Part shown: positions 15,628 to 23,085 of the stretch, one piece after another
Layout of the letters: each line of letters begins with the position of its first letter
Position numbering within the stretch: the first letter of the stretch is position 1
NCBI GenBank assembly: GCA_902464035.1
Contig: CABQHT010000002.1
Location: 1-64,000, forward strand
Direction: 5' to 3'
Length of the DNA stretch: 64,000 nucleotides
DNA from: an uncultured Collinsella sp.
GTDB taxonomy: Bacteria > Actinomycetota > Coriobacteriia > Coriobacteriales > Coriobacteriaceae
The notes under the pieces: model-generated
The model's database searches: none
Seen by the model: only the letters and a program-made list of their open reading frames with translations
Told to the model about the DNA's origin: nothing
Translations under genes and position numbers: made by a program

Positions 15628-16734
15628 ATGAGCATCACGAATGTCATCAAATACGAAGGCGACAATCATACTTTTATCTGGAAACACCCTTCAGAGGATT
15701 TCAATACAGGCTCGCAGCTCATCGTCCACGAAACCCAAGAAGCAATTTTCTTCCTTAATGGACAGGCCCTGGATTCCTTTGGACCGGGCAGGCATGAACT
15801 TGAGACTCAAAATCTGCCGTTACTGAACGGTATTTCGAAGATAACAACGGGCGGCGTCAATCCCTTTCACTCAGAGGTCTACTTCGTTAACCTCATCGAG
15901 CAGATGGGCATCCGCTGGGGAACTAATTCCAAGATTCAGTTCATGGAACCAACCTATGGATTTCCGCTTTCGCTCGGGGCGTCCGGAGAGATGGCTCTTG
16001 CTGTAAAAGAACCCCGCAGACTCCTGCTCAAACTTGTTGGAACCGAAGCGTTGCTTTCCCAGGACAAGCTGATCAGCTATTTCAAAGCTTTCTTACAAAC
16101 TCGCATAAAAACTCATCTTGCCCAAGTAATTACCGAGCAAAAACTCTCTTTTTTCGAACTTGATGCGCACCTGGAAGAGTTGTCTGACTCGCTTAAGAAC
16201 AAGCTGCTTCCCGACTTTGACGCATACGGTCTCTCGTTAACGCAAATGCTGGTTACCGCTATCGTCAAACCCGAAGGCGACCCGGTATACGAGAAGTTCA
16301 AAGATCTCCATTTCAAGCAATATGCCGACGTGCGCGAAGCGCAGATAAAACAACAGGTCAGCATTATCGAACAAGAGACTGCGGCGCAGCGCACCGTAAT
16401 CTCCGCAAAAGCACGCGCAGAAAAACGACAAATCGAAGGCTATACCTATCAACAGGAACGCAGCTTCGATGTTGCCGAAAAGATGGCACAGAACGAAGCG
16501 ACTGGCGAATACGCAAACATGGGCATCGGACTAGGCGTAATGGCCGGTGTCGGCGGGACCATGGGGTCAGTCATGACGGACGCACTCTCGCGAGCGACCG
16601 GCACGCCTACGACGCAGCCCATCCCTGCAGATACCAATTCGCAGCAAAGTGGTGCAAAGTTCTGTTCCGAGTGCGGCTATCGCTTCTCTGGGACCGAGAA
16701 GTTCTGTCCCGAGTGCGGAGCACGGAGGTCATAA
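15628..16734 (+). CDS. SPFH-domain protein with C-terminal zinc ribbon (YdjI/virion-core-like)
   Basis: A 368-residue protein. The first 230 residues follow the SPFH/band-7-like pattern of the YdjI family (IIVHETQEAIFFLNGQ, FGPGRHELETQNLPLL, WGTNSKIQFMEPTYGFPLSLGASGE), which in other bacteria is often annotated as virion core protein. A helical segment with Gln and Glu (residues 230-290) likely drives oligomer assembly, and a Gly/Met-rich hydrophobic patch follows near 300-325. The last 25 residues are a double-CxxC zinc ribbon (FCSECGYRFSG, then FCPECGARR). ATG 15628 has AAGGTG upstream; a GTG two codons earlier is possible. The stop overlaps the next start (TAATG). It probably forms a membrane-associated scaffold for the operon products (inference). 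Confidence 0.82.
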   Translation: MSITNVIKYEGDNHTFIWKHPSEDFNTGSQLIVHETQEAIFFLNGQALDSFGPGRHELETQNLPLLNGISKITTGGVNPFHSEVYFVNLIEQMGIRWGTNSKIQFMEPTYGFPLSLGASGEMALAVKEPRRLLLKLVGTEALLSQDKLISYFKAFLQTRIKTHLAQVITEQKLSFFELDAHLEELSDSLKNKLLPDFDAYGLSLTQMLVTAIVKPEGDPVYEKFKDLHFKQYADVREAQIKQQVSIIEQETAAQRTVISAKARAEKRQIEGYTYQQERSFDVAEKMAQNEATGEYANMGIGLGVMAGVGGTMGSVMTDALSRATGTPTTQPIPADTNSQQSGAKFCSECGYRFSGTEKFCPECGARRS

Positions 16735-17408
16735 TGAAGAAGACACAGTCATATATTGCAGCAATCCCCATAGCTCTCTTTATAGCTATCGAAAGCGTGG
16801 CGATACTTTTATTTGGGCCCTCGACCACTTTTTGGATTGAGAGCGCATTCTCTTTGGCCATGCTCGGCCTGGTGGTTTCAGCCTTGTTATTTGGACCCCA
16901 AACGAATCTTAAGATATTTGGCATCTCAAAAATACTTGTTGTTGGCGCATCGTTTACAGTCCAATTGCTGCTAATCATACTAGGGTCCGCGCTAAAGACA
17001 GAGGCGCTTCCAGCAATTCCAATTCTCAGCTTTCTGCTAGCAAGCGTTGCGACAACCACACTCTTCGCAACGGGCGCTTCCGAATCCCACGCGTCTACTA
17101 TTGAAGTTCAAGTTTCAAGCAAATCGCAATTCATGCAGAACCTTGAACTTCAGCTAAGACTGCTTTTAGATGAATCACCTTCAGAGTTGCGCACATCAAT
17201 TATCAGCCTCTTGGAAACTACAAGTTTTGCCGACCCCACCAGCTGTGAAGCAAGCGCTCAAGTTGAAGATGAAATATTGAGCGCACTTCGTGATCTATCG
17301 CAATCAATCGAATCAAACGATATCGAAGGTACGGACTCGAAAATATCGCGTATGGCTTCGTTGATAAGGCAAAGAGCAGCACTGGTTAAAGCAAGCAAGG
17401 ACAGCTAA
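16734..17408 (+). CDS. Four-helix membrane protein of the TIR operon (no known family)
   Basis: A 224-residue protein with four hydrophobic segments at about residues 7-27, 34-53, 63-83 and 92-112. A soluble, mostly helical C-terminal half (residues 120-224) contains acidic patches and a basic end (RQRAALVKASKDS). I do not recognise the family. The start shares one base with the upstream stop (TAATG), and its own stop overlaps the next start in the same way. Translation of the operon is therefore tightly coupled and the products are probably made in fixed ratio. It could be the membrane partner of the SPFH scaffold or a pore-type effector; both are guesses. The DNA is visibly richer in A and T than the core genes. 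Confidence 0.7.
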   Translation: MKKTQSYIAAIPIALFIAIESVAILLFGPSTTFWIESAFSLAMLGLVVSALLFGPQTNLKIFGISKILVVGASFTVQLLLIILGSALKTEALPAIPILSFLLASVATTTLFATGASESHASTIEVQVSSKSQFMQNLELQLRLLLDESPSELRTSIISLLETTSFADPTSCEASAQVEDEILSALRDLSQSIESNDIEGTDSKISRMASLIRQRAALVKASKDS

Positions 17409-18067
17409 TGATCGATAAGGATAAATTAATCTCGCTTCTTATTTCAAAAGAAATACCGGTAAAAAAGACCCAGAGATACAAAACTATCGGCTATCGAATA
17501 AAGCTTGAGAATGGAACAGCCGTATATGTCTACGACAGCGGCGGCTTCTTTTGTCAAGGAAATAACGCTGATCAGGTCCGAGAAGCCATCGAAGACGAAA
17601 TCATTGATGAGCCAAACAACAAAGTTTTCGTTGTTTATGGCCACGATAAACCCGCACGGAACCAACTCCAACGTCTTCTCGAAGAGTTGAATCTCGAGCC
17701 TATTTTTCTCGATAATCAGCCCATAGGGGGCCGAACAGTAATCGAACAACTGATGGAATACATCCCTTGCGCTAATTTCGGGATAGTACTTATGACCCCG
17801 GACGATATGGGCTATCCAAAGAATGAACAGGATCAACCGCAGCCAAGAGCTCGCCAGAACGTAGTTTTGGAGCTTGGGATGCTACTGATGAAATTTGGCA
17901 GGTCCAGAACCGCGATCCTTCTCAAAGAAGCTGACCCGCCAATAGAAAAACCGTCCGATATAAACGGCATCTTATATCTCCCTTACAAGGATGACGTTTT
18001 TGAGATAAAGCAGAAACTAATACGGGAAATGAACAGCAAGGGGTATGAAATGGAGCAATCGAAATGA
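17408..18067 (+). CDS. CAP12/PycTIR-like TIR-domain nucleotide-binding protein
   Basis: A 219-residue protein. Residues 73-200 match the TIR-like domain of the CAP12/Pycsar family: VFVVYGHD at 73-80, FLDNQPIGGRTVIEQ near 100-114, FGIVLMTPDD at 124-133, and RARQNVVLELGMLLMKFGR at 147-165. Within this last motif Glu155 sits where the catalytic glutamate of NAD-cleaving TIR domains lies. Related domains act as NADase effectors in Pycsar, CBASS and TIR-STING defence. Residues 15-60 (YKTIGYRIKLENG, VYVYDSGGFFCQG) resemble the TBP-like N-terminal domain of RNase HIII, an unusual sensor candidate. Genes upstream and downstream overlap by one and four bases. No cyclase gene is present in the window. 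Confidence 0.82.
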   Translation: MIDKDKLISLLISKEIPVKKTQRYKTIGYRIKLENGTAVYVYDSGGFFCQGNNADQVREAIEDEIIDEPNNKVFVVYGHDKPARNQLQRLLEELNLEPIFLDNQPIGGRTVIEQLMEYIPCANFGIVLMTPDDMGYPKNEQDQPQPRARQNVVLELGMLLMKFGRSRTAILLKEADPPIEKPSDINGILYLPYKDDVFEIKQKLIREMNSKGYEMEQSK

Positions 18068-19545
18068 AGGCGCTGCAATGCGAGCTCTGCGGTAGCACAG
18101 ATATAATCAAGGATGGAGACCTCTTCGTCTGCCAAAGCTGCGGAATGAAATACACGCTCGAGACTGCAAAGAAAATGATGGTCGAGGGTGTTGTCCAAGT
18201 CGAAGGTACGGTGAAAACAGACCGCACTGAAGATGCCGATCGATATCTCACCCTGGTCAGAACCGCTCAAAATGCAGGCAACAACGCTGATGCTGAGAAA
18301 TATGCCTCCATGGCCCTCGAGATTGATCTCAAGAACGCCGAGGCATGGTCAATAAAGGCAAAAGCGATAGACTGGCAGCTTACGTTTGACAACGACCGCT
18401 TGTCGGAATCAAATGCAGCATGCATTAGTATGCTAAAGCTGCTGAATCGAGCCCCATCAGATTTTGAAGAGATAAACGCCGCGCTAAACATAGCGATAGG
18501 TTTCATTGAGCATTTGCGAGCTATCGCAAACTCTGAAGCAGACTTTTTCTGCCAGAAACTTGCAAATCTACCGAATGCGAAGAATCTAGAGTTAATTCAA
18601 TCGGGGCTCATTAGTCACCTACAGTCGCGTGAACTCCAATGGAAAAATATAGAGGCCGTGTGCGAATTACAGACGGCTGCCGTAAAGAGGCTCAGCAAAG
18701 AACAGGGGGAGAGTGCCGAAATACCCGAGAATATCGAAGAGCTCCTCGACACCTTTACCGAAGACCTTTCCGGTCTTGCGGCGCGCAATATTTCATCAAT
18801 GTATTACAATGCCGCAATCACGATTCTAACCTCTGCGGTCAACGGCAGTTCTGCATGGTCAGAACGGTGGAACAAGGTCCGTGTATTTGATTACTACGCG
18901 ACAGATGATTTCGACTGTGACAACGAAGAAGAAGCTTTTCATTTATGCATAGATGCGTACGATAGTTGCATAAAAGCAACTCGCTTAGCCATCGACCTCT
19001 TTGACAGCAAAGTCGCCAAACAAGGTACTACCACAGACGAGATGCTCTTAAGATGCTGGGGCATATTGTGCACTCTCGAGGAGCTATGCATCAAAGTTCG
19101 AACAAATCGCCGATACTACGGATACTACGGACACTCCAGCGAACAAATAACAAACGACGGCTTTTTCCTTAGCGATGAGGCAAAACAGCTTCGGAGAGAA
19201 CAGTTAGAAAAGGACATGGCAAAGCGTGACGAATACGACCCCGAGAAGAAGAAGGAACGTGAGCGCGCTGAAAAAGAAACAGAGCTCCAAGCCAAATATT
19301 GGTTAGATAATCCTGTTAAAAAGTCGCAAAAACAATGGCTCGAAGAGGAATTTGACCAGCTGGGAAACGAACTTCGAGAGCTTAAGAGCAGACGTTCCTT
19401 CTTCGGTCCATTCGAATTCAAAGCGAAACGAGAATGTGACGCAAAAATAGAACAGGCTCGCGCGCGCAGACAGGAAATCAAAAACTCTTTGAAGGCCTTA
19501 GACGATGAACTCATGGCGTACGTGTCGAACGAAATTGAATCATAA
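18064..19545 (+). CDS. Zinc-ribbon protein with helical repeats and C-terminal coiled coil
   Basis: A 493-residue protein ending the operon. Residues 5-27 form a TFIIB-like zinc ribbon (CELCGSTDII, then CQSCGMKY). Residues 60-105 look like TPR helices (ADRYLTLVRTAQNAGNNADAEKYASMALEID). The middle is helical without clear family. Residues 390-490 are highly charged with heptad-like spacing and probably a coiled coil. Zinc-ribbon plus TPR proteins of this style commonly sit beside SPFH/YdjI genes. It starts inside the TIR gene (ATGA overlap), so its product is made with the TIR protein and may hold or inhibit it (inference). No catalytic motif is visible. Codon use is AT-rich like the rest of the operon. 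Confidence 0.75.
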   Translation: MKALQCELCGSTDIIKDGDLFVCQSCGMKYTLETAKKMMVEGVVQVEGTVKTDRTEDADRYLTLVRTAQNAGNNADAEKYASMALEIDLKNAEAWSIKAKAIDWQLTFDNDRLSESNAACISMLKLLNRAPSDFEEINAALNIAIGFIEHLRAIANSEADFFCQKLANLPNAKNLELIQSGLISHLQSRELQWKNIEAVCELQTAAVKRLSKEQGESAEIPENIEELLDTFTEDLSGLAARNISSMYYNAAITILTSAVNGSSAWSERWNKVRVFDYYATDDFDCDNEEEAFHLCIDAYDSCIKATRLAIDLFDSKVAKQGTTTDEMLLRCWGILCTLEELCIKVRTNRRYYGYYGHSSEQITNDGFFLSDEAKQLRREQLEKDMAKRDEYDPEKKKERERAEKETELQAKYWLDNPVKKSQKQWLEEEFDQLGNELRELKSRRSFFGPFEFKAKRECDAKIEQARARRQEIKNSLKALDDELMAYVSNEIES

Positions 19546-19672
19546 TCTCCTCTATTTGACACGAGGACCCATTGGGGGTCTCAAAGGCATTTCAATGATG
19601 CAAGAGCAGCTTCGCGCTGTAAAGGAATAGTGGGCAAGTCCTTTGAGCGCCCATTCGTCTAACAACCGATGC
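19546..19672. other. Short convergent spacer between TIR operon and fic
   Basis: 127 bases with a weak stem near 19562-19581 (GAGGACCC with GGGGTCTC, imperfect) that could stop transcription from both sides. No gene or further structure is visible. Confidence 0.35.
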
Positions 19673-20914
19673 TCACTCTAGTCCGAGCAGATTAAGTCCC
19701 GACCCCGTCATCCTGCACACAAGCGGCCTTGCGGACACCTTTTCTAAATAGCCGGCGGCGATTAGGCTTGACAATGACCTACTTGCTGTCGGCTTTGTTA
19801 CATCGAGATAGCCCGACACACCATCAAGCGTGGACTCACCAAAGGCTTCGAAAATATGCATCTGGGCCGCATAAAAAAGAATATCTTTTGCCCTTTCGGT
19901 AAACGAGCCGTCGAGCTCTTCGATCGCCATCTTAAGATCCTCAAGCTGCGTACGCTTTTCGACCAAATCACTCAGAACGGCATCTTGCGCCTGCTCCACC
20001 AAATCAAGCATCATTGCGACAAACGGAGTAGCTTCACTGCCGTTAAGGGGCCTCTCCACCACATCGAACGCCTTGTAATATGCGGTTTTATTCTCGGCAA
20101 TCGCCCTAGAGAGCGACAGCACGGTCGGCTGCGATAGCGTCTCGTTCAAGCTCAACGCGAGAAGGTATCTCCCCGTCCTCCCGTTGCCGTCATAGAAGGG
20201 GTGGATATATTCAAAGAGGAAATGGCAGAGCGAGGCTACATAAAGGCTTGGGACATCTTCGCGATTACCAAGCTCTATCATCTTGCCAAGGAGGTCAATG
20301 ATTTCGGGCTCCGAGGAAACACCCTGATGGAGAATCTTGCCCCGACTGTTCTCAATCACAACGGGACCCAAACGGAACATCTTGCCATCCGGACGGTCCT
20401 TCGGGTCAAGCACGCCCTTAGTGACGGCATCGAAAATCTCGCGGATATCCTCGGGTTTGCCGGGACGACTTGAACCATCCACCAGCTGAAGATAGAGACG
20501 AGCGAATTCAATAAAAGGAGTGTGTTCCTTTTCGGCGGCACCGCAAAGTTCGGCCGTAGCATCCTCCGCAGACTCCAGCGCTGCTTCAATCTGGCGCCGC
20601 GTGCTGTGCACGCCCTCCATCTCGTTGCTGAAAACAACCTCCTCAAGCACCAGCGAACGAATCGAGGCCCCCAAAGCCACATAAGGCAAGCTGTTCCACA
20701 GGTTGGAAATCTTTCGTTCTTTTCTGAGGATCCGCTCGCTAGCAACGGACAGATCCAAAGGAACACAAGCGAACAGTTCACCATGCTCAAGGTGAATTCC
20801 AGTCCGCACCGTGCCGTCAGCAGTAAGACGTTCGTGCAGCAGCTTGTCATGGCGAGCATAACGATCAGAGCTTGAATCTGCATAAAAGAGTTTTTCGAGC
20901 GTCTTGTACGCCAT
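19673..20914 (-). CDS. Fic-domain protein (class II, AMPylator-type) with winged-helix C terminus
   Basis: A 413-residue Fic protein. The catalytic motif HPFYDGNGRTGR is complete at residues 238-249, and the inhibitory-helix motif SNEMEG (SxxxEG) is at 96-101, N-terminal to the Fic core as in class II enzymes. An N-terminal Fic_N-like segment precedes it. Residues 340-413 look like a winged helix-turn-helix (GVSGYLDVTKPTASRSLSSLIAAGYLEKV), a common arrangement in Fic/DOC proteins that also regulate their own promoter. The expected activity is AMP transfer to Ser, Thr or Tyr of a target protein, with self-inhibition relieved by an unknown signal. It faces the TIR operon tail to tail, inside the same repeat-bounded block. 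Two palindromes lie in its upstream region. Confidence 0.9.
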   Translation of the reverse strand: MAYKTLEKLFYADSSSDRYARHDKLLHERLTADGTVRTGIHLEHGELFACVPLDLSVASERILRKERKISNLWNSLPYVALGASIRSLVLEEVVFSNEMEGVHSTRRQIEAALESAEDATAELCGAAEKEHTPFIEFARLYLQLVDGSSRPGKPEDIREIFDAVTKGVLDPKDRPDGKMFRLGPVVIENSRGKILHQGVSSEPEIIDLLGKMIELGNREDVPSLYVASLCHFLFEYIHPFYDGNGRTGRYLLALSLNETLSQPTVLSLSRAIAENKTAYYKAFDVVERPLNGSEATPFVAMMLDLVEQAQDAVLSDLVEKRTQLEDLKMAIEELDGSFTERAKDILFYAAQMHIFEAFGESTLDGVSGYLDVTKPTASRSLSSLIAAGYLEKVSARPLVCRMTGSGLNLLGLE

Positions 20915-20960
20915 CGCCTCATCGCTCCTTTGAAATCAAATAGCCAAATCGTCTTTCATT

Positions 20961-21022
20961 ATTTCGAAATAGTCCGATATTTGCAATTAAGACTTTAGAA
21001 TTGTGTTATTTAATTTCGAAAT
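20961..21022 (-). promoter_or_regulatory. Paired ATTTCGAAAT palindromes upstream of fic
   Basis: The perfect 10-bp palindrome ATTTCGAAAT occurs at 20961-20970 and again at 21013-21022, 52 bases apart or about five helical turns. Each is followed by a similar stretch ending in AATTAAGA, so the unit is a degenerate direct repeat of roughly 30-35 bases. The region is very AT-rich. It is a likely operator for the winged-helix domain of the Fic protein (inference). Confidence 0.6.
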
Positions 21023-21080
21023 TCGGAGTATTGGAAATTAAGATTTCCTTATTTACATAGCGAGCCTAGGCTTCAAACCT

Positions 21081-21300
21081 CAGCAGAACTCTACGTAAAA
21101 GGCGCGCTGTCTGCATCAACCGCAGGCAGCGCGCCTTCTTCTGTTTGGACGGAAACCGTATCCCAGTTTTCTAACCCAGAACGGGACACAGTTTCCCCGA
21201 GAGCCCTCATGCGGAAACTGTGTCCCGTTTTGGTCGCCGATTCTGGGACCCTCTTTCCCGTAGAGGTCCAAAGCGGAAACCGCATCCCGTTTTGAGCCTG
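21081..21300. repeat. Structured dispersed repeat, copy 2 (right border of accessory block)
   Basis: Same organisation as the copy at 14300-14490. The text around CTACGTAAAAGGCGCGCTGT leads into a hairpin (arms 21101-21114 and 21122-21135) followed by CTTCTT, then alternately oriented GGAAAC...GTCCC units. Within these, AACGGGACACAGTTTCC (21180-21196) and its perfect reverse complement (21213-21229) form a 17-bp inverted repeat with a 16-base loop. The pair of copies brackets the TIR operon and fic. No gene is present here. Confidence 0.72.
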
Positions 21301-21338
21301 CCCTTCAAACTGGAATGCCGCCTCGGCGTCGGCATCGG

Positions 21339-22901
21339 CTACTTGCCGTCGTCGTCCTCGGCTTCTTCTCTTGCGTAGAGTTCAAGCATGCGACGGCGGT
21401 ATTCGCGTACGGCGAGCTTGGCGCGCTCCAGGCGGCGACGCTCGCGCGGGGTGAGCTCGGACGGGTCGACCTCGTCTCCATAGGTCTTATCGGCAAGAAG
21501 ATGTGCCGCGTCCACGATGCGGGCATCGATGTGGCCGCTCGCCGCCTCGGCGGAAAAACGCTCGGCAATCGTATCGAGCGTGGGCAGGCCCTCGAATACG
21601 CGGCCATGGCCATGCGAAGTCAGCAGCTCATGCTCGCGCGCGAGCAAGCTCGCTAGGTCGTGGTGAGCGCGCAGGATGTCGAGCGCATCGGATGGATGCT
21701 CGGCAACCTCTGCCACGGCGGCGACCGGTGCGGCGTCGACCACGCGGTAGAAGAGCTGCGCAAGCAATGGCATCAAGAACACCGTGATGGCACCGGCGGC
21801 AACCATGACCGAGGCAATGTCTTGCGACAGCGCGCCGGCGTTGACGGCAACGCTCGTCACGGCAACGATGATCGGCAGGGCCGTGGTGCAGTAGAGCGCC
21901 ACGGTAATGCGGCCATACGCCGACACATCGCGCGTCGCGGGACAAATGCTCATAGAGACAAGGATCGGCACCGCGCGAATGATCAGCAGCGCCACGATAA
22001 AGCCCACGAGCAGCCCGGGGCGCGACACCACGGCCGTCAGATCGATCCTTGCACCCGACACGGTAAAGAACACCGGGATCAAAAAGCCGTAGGCCAGGCC
22101 GTCGAGCTTGGTCTCAAGCGTATGGTTGCCCTCGGGGATGATATAGCGCAGGACGAAGCCGGCGGCAAAAGCGCCCAACACGATATCGAGGCTAAAAATG
22201 GCGGAAAACGCCACGAGCGTGACCAAAATAAGCACCGTCAGGCGCACGAAGGTCTGCGACGTGGTATCGGCGCGCTCCTCGACAAACGCAAAGAAGCGGC
22301 TGCCGACGCGTTTGGAGCGGCTGGGGACCACGGCAAGCAGCACGCACACGGCGGCAAATAAGCCCAAGATCAGCAGCGTCTCGATACCCGTACGGGCAGA
22401 CAGCAGTACCGACATGGCGAGCACGGGGCCGAGCTCGCCCCACGTACCATAGGCGAGAATCGAATCGCCGACGCGCGTTCCGACAAGCAACCGCTCGCGC
22501 AAGATGGGCATGAGCGCTCCAAGCGCCGTCGAGGTTAAGGCGAGCGTCACGGCGATGCCGTCGAAATGGCTGACCGAGAACCACGGGGTAAAGCGTACGG
22601 CAAGCCAGGCGATACAAAATGTAACAACCCACGTGGCCATACCGTAGCGCCCCTCGACGCCGGTGATGTTCTTGGGATCGATCTCAAAGCCGGCGAGCAG
22701 GAACAAAAAGGCCAAGCCGAGCTCGGACACGAGCGAGACCTCGGCGTCCACATGGATGACGCCGAGCATATGCGGGCCTAGCACCGCGCCGAACACGAGC
22801 AAAAAGACCGTCTCGGGAACGGGCTTTCCGGGAATCGCCGAGGCGATAAAGGGACTCGCAAAGGCCACGAGCGCAATGATGGCGAGTGAAACGAATGCCA
22901 T
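21339..22901 (-). CDS. Cation:proton antiporter (CPA2/KefB-like)
   Basis: A 520-residue membrane protein with about twelve hydrophobic helices in residues 1-395, of the Na+/H+ exchanger (CPA2) type. Typical stretches are LLVFGAVLGPHMLG, GLAFLFLLAGFEIDP and LTSTALGALMPIL. FGEL-like text appears as YGTWGELGPVLAM, and FFTVSGARIDL lies in the second half. The GFEID acidic position fits the ion-binding aspartate region. The C-terminal 120 residues are soluble, charged and helical (RERRRLERAKLAVREYRRRM) and lack a TrkA-N domain. The likely role is pH or cation homeostasis; the transported ion is not determinable. Confidence 0.87.
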   Translation of the reverse strand: MAFVSLAIIALVAFASPFIASAIPGKPVPETVFLLVFGAVLGPHMLGVIHVDAEVSLVSELGLAFLFLLAGFEIDPKNITGVEGRYGMATWVVTFCIAWLAVRFTPWFSVSHFDGIAVTLALTSTALGALMPILRERLLVGTRVGDSILAYGTWGELGPVLAMSVLLSARTGIETLLILGLFAAVCVLLAVVPSRSKRVGSRFFAFVEERADTTSQTFVRLTVLILVTLVAFSAIFSLDIVLGAFAAGFVLRYIIPEGNHTLETKLDGLAYGFLIPVFFTVSGARIDLTAVVSRPGLLVGFIVALLIIRAVPILVSMSICPATRDVSAYGRITVALYCTTALPIIVAVTSVAVNAGALSQDIASVMVAAGAITVFLMPLLAQLFYRVVDAAPVAAVAEVAEHPSDALDILRAHHDLASLLAREHELLTSHGHGRVFEGLPTLDTIAERFSAEAASGHIDARIVDAAHLLADKTYGDEVDPSELTPRERRRLERAKLAVREYRRRMLELYAREEAEDDDGK

Positions 22902-23085
22902 GTGATGCCTTTCTCTTGTTTGCGCTTCACTGTAGCACCCTCGCCGTCCTCAACGCGCCGCGAGCTGTCGTATCATAGTGAGGTTTACAAACATGTGGCT
23001 CAAGGCGACCGCGAGGCTTGCCCCGCAAACCGACCGCTGCCGCATACCGTACCGTACGCCCAACCGATCAGGAAGGCAGGAACCA

